A stretch of 34,892 nucleotides of DNA from Streptomyces griseoaurantiacus (GTDB taxonomy: Bacteria > Actinomycetota > Actinomycetes > Streptomycetales > Streptomycetaceae). This document shows, piece after piece, positions 33,062 through 34,892 of the stretch. The notes below the pieces were generated by a model that had not been told where the DNA came from, did not search any database, and was given only the letters and a program-made list of their open reading frames with translations. The stretch is taken from NCBI GenBank assembly GCA_014656015.1, contig BNBP01000075.1, forward strand, positions 1 to 34,892, read 5' to 3'. Made by a program: the position numbers and the translations under genes. Positions within the stretch are counted from its first letter, which is position 1. Every line of letters begins with the position of its first letter.

Positions 33062-34892
33062 CTACTTGGCGCCGAAGCCGAGCGCCGTGTACTCCTTCTC
33101 GCCGGCCGAGTAGGGCCTGCTGACCAGGTCCTTGCCGAGGAACAGCCGGCCGTCGCCGTAGAGCATCTCCGACGTCTTCGGGACCATGCTGCTGACGGCG
33201 CGGATCACCGACTGCGAGTCCGGGGTCTCCAGCAGCTTGGTCGACTTCAGCGACTTCCCGTCGACCGAGACCACCTGGGCGCCCTTGTCGTAGGGGCCGT
33301 CCTTGAAGGCGAGGATGTTGTCGCCGTCCATGCGGATCGGGAAGATCTCGTAGCCGTCACCGGCGTCGATCTTGTCGCCGGTGGTCTTCCCCGTGGCCAG
33401 CGAGAACGCGATGATCTCGTTGGTCCGGCTGAAGTCGCCCCCGCCGTCGTGCTCCTTGGTCGGCACGTACAGCTTGTCGTTGCCGACCGCGATGGCGTGG
33501 CAGTCCTCCACAAGGTTCACGCCGCAGTCGTGCTCGTACTTGCCGTCCGCGAGCGTGATCTTCGTGCGCAGTCCGCCCTTGTCGTCCAGCGAGAAGACGT
33601 CGGTGACACCGCTCGCGGTGATCTCACCGGAGTCGACGCCGAAGACGACCGGCTTGGTGGAGATGACCTTGGCGTTGTCGAGGCCCGAGGGGAGCTTGTA
33701 CTCCCACTTCACGGCGCCCGACTTGGAGTTGAGGAGCTGCACCGAGTAGCGCTCGTTGCCGAAGTCGCCGCACTTGCGCACGGCCACGAGCTGCTCGCCG
33801 CCCGCGTAGCCCTCGTCCTGGCAGTCGCCGACCTTGGGCTGCCACAGCACCTTGCCGGAGGAGAGGTCGAAGGCCGCGCCGCCGTTGTACCCGCCGCCGA
33901 CGGCGAGCGTGGTGGCGGAGATCGCCGCCTCCTTGAACTGCACCTTCGCGCCGCTCACGGCCACGCTCTTGCGCCACAGCTTCTTGCCGGTGGCCACCTC
34001 GAACGCCGTGATCTCGGTGCAGGGGTGGTAGTCCTTGGGGTTCTTCCGCTTCGCGGACTCGCTGATCACCGCGGCGATGCCGTCGGAGCTCGTCGTGCGG
34101 GTGCCGGCGCAGGTCTGGCCGGGCAGGTCCAGCGTCCACTTGGTGTCGCCGGAGTCCGCCTCGTAGCCGACGATCTTGTTGACGGCCGCCTTGGCGTAGA
34201 CGGAACCGGACAGCCAGGAGCCGGCGACGCTGTCGATCTCGTTCTTGTCGGTGATCTTCGGCGCCGGAAGCTGGAAGAGGACCTCGGCGGACGGGTTCGC
34301 GGGCGCCTTCTCGCCGCCCGAGCTCCCGCCGGTGCCGCCGCCGGAGCCGTCCTCGCCCTTGCCGTCGCCCTTGCCGCCGGAGCCGGAGGCGGTCTTCTTG
34401 TCGTCGTCACCACCGCCGGAGGTGGCGTAGATGACGCCGCCGCCGACGATCAGCGCGATCGCGGCGACCGCCGCCACGACGATCCACAGCACGTTGCGGT
34501 TCCGGCCGCCACCGGGCTGCGGCTGCATCGGCACGGTGGGCGGCTGGTAGCCGCCGTAGCCGGGCTGCTGACCGGGGAAGCCGTACCCGGCCTGCGGCTG
34601 GCCGTACGCCTGCTGCTGCCCGTAGGGCGGGGGCTGCTGGCCCGGGTAGCCGTAGCCGGGCTGCTGCGGCGGGGCGGGCTGCGGATAGCCGTACCCGGGG
34701 GCCTGCTGCGGGTAGCCGTAGCCGGGGCCCTGCGGGGACGTGGGCGGGGGCGGCGGGGTCTGGCCCGGCGGGGTGGCCGGGGGCGTGCCGGGCGGGGCGG
34801 CCGGCGGGGGCTGGGGTGCGCCGAAGCCGCCGGGAGGCGGGGGCTGCGGGGCGCCGAAGCCCTGCGGGGGCGGAGGGCCCTGCGGGGCGTTC
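33062..34892 (-). CDS. Membrane-anchored PQQ-like beta-propeller protein (partial)
   Basis: The 5' end lies beyond the window; 610 residues are visible. The N-terminal region (about 125 visible residues) is Pro/Gln/Gly-rich and cytoplasmic, with repeats of GYGYP and FGAPQPPP. The frame is open to the window edge, so the ATG at 34534 is internal. One transmembrane helix, VLWIVVAAVAAIALIVGGGV, follows. A Gly/Ser/Lys linker leads to the extracellular domain. That domain has repeated strands such as GDTKWTLDLPG, TGKKLWRKSVAV, SGKVLWQPKVGD and SGAVKWEYKLPSG, typical of PQQ/BamB-type propeller blades. It shows no enzyme motif; a sensory or scaffold role is possible. It has its own terminator at 33003-33029. 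Confidence 0.85.
   Translation of the reverse strand, partial: NAPQGPPPPQGFGAPQPPPPGGFGAPQPPPAAPPGTPPATPPGQTPPPPPTSPQGPGYGYPQQAPGYGYPQPAPPQQPGYGYPGQQPPPYGQQQAYGQPQAGYGFPGQQPGYGGYQPPTVPMQPQPGGGRNRNVLWIVVAAVAAIALIVGGGVIYATSGGGDDDKKTASGSGGKGDGKGEDGSGGGTGGSSGGEKAPANPSAEVLFQLPAPKITDKNEIDSVAGSWLSGSVYAKAAVNKIVGYEADSGDTKWTLDLPGQTCAGTRTTSSDGIAAVISESAKRKNPKDYHPCTEITAFEVATGKKLWRKSVAVSGAKVQFKEAAISATTLAVGGGYNGGAAFDLSSGKVLWQPKVGDCQDEGYAGGEQLVAVRKCGDFGNERYSVQLLNSKSGAVKWEYKLPSGLDNAKVISTKPVVFGVDSGEITASGVTDVFSLDDKGGLRTKITLADGKYEHDCGVNLVEDCHAIAVGNDKLYVPTKEHDGGGDFSRTNEIIAFSLATGKTTGDKIDAGDGYEIFPIRMDGDNILAFKDGPYDKGAQVVSVDGKSLKSTKLLETPDSQSVIRAVSSMVPKTSEMLYGDGRLFLGKDLVSRPYSAGEKEYTALGFGAK

Overview
The window is high-GC actinobacterial DNA, almost certainly from a Streptomyces. 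The evidence is GTG/TTG starts with AGGAGG-type ribosome sites, ATGA/GTGA stop-start overlaps, several Streptomyces-specific families (ALF repeats, DUF397, conservon proteins) and a galT-galE-galK operon in the order known from S. lividans/S. coelicolor. It starts in non-coding DNA downstream of ppc and ends inside a gene read from the far side. I saw no rRNA, tRNA, CRISPR array or complete insertion sequence.

Layout. 1-287: palindromic intergenic repeats and the ppc terminator. 288-4993: PEP carboxylase (minus), then a fatty-acid desaturase coupled to a TetR regulator behind a tandem operator-like repeat. 5087-7113: an ArsR-type regulator and MFS exporter operon with a long nested palindrome in its promoter. 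7301-10797: GNAT acetyltransferase, NarL-type response regulator, MarR regulator divergent from a trans-aconitate methyltransferase, and a VOC protein. 10979-13939: a two-part glycosyltransferase, a Gly/Tyr/Asp-coding tandem repeat and a secreted ALF-repeat protein. 14002-19506: the galTEK operon, divergent from a sodium/solute symporter with a small membrane partner. This forms a complete uptake plus Leloir pathway module.

19507-23500 looks like a variable island. It holds an Uma2-family protein, a frameshifted tail of an Rpn-type protein, an ATPase/XRE/DUF397 set of the abaA/whiJ kind, a short-chain dehydrogenase and a 3'-truncated AbiEi-like gene. 23585-25264 carries two tandem paralogous lipoproteins.

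25635-32782 is the most interesting region. A conservon (CvnA kinase-like, CvnB roadblock, CvnC DUF742, CvnD GTPase) runs into a CYP157-like P450 that lacks the ExxR motif and the I-helix acid/alcohol pair. After a terminator comes a canonical CYP154-like P450 translationally coupled to a crotonase-fold protein that lacks one of the two usual hydratase glutamates. A convergent response regulator has lost its phosphorylation residues. Conservons and CYP157/CYP154 pairs are known. The paired lipoproteins, the altered crotonase and the degenerate regulator around them look like an under-described extension. The last gene (33062 to the end, minus) is a membrane-anchored PQQ-type beta-propeller protein with a Gly-Tyr-Gly-Tyr-Pro-rich N-terminus, cut by the window edge.
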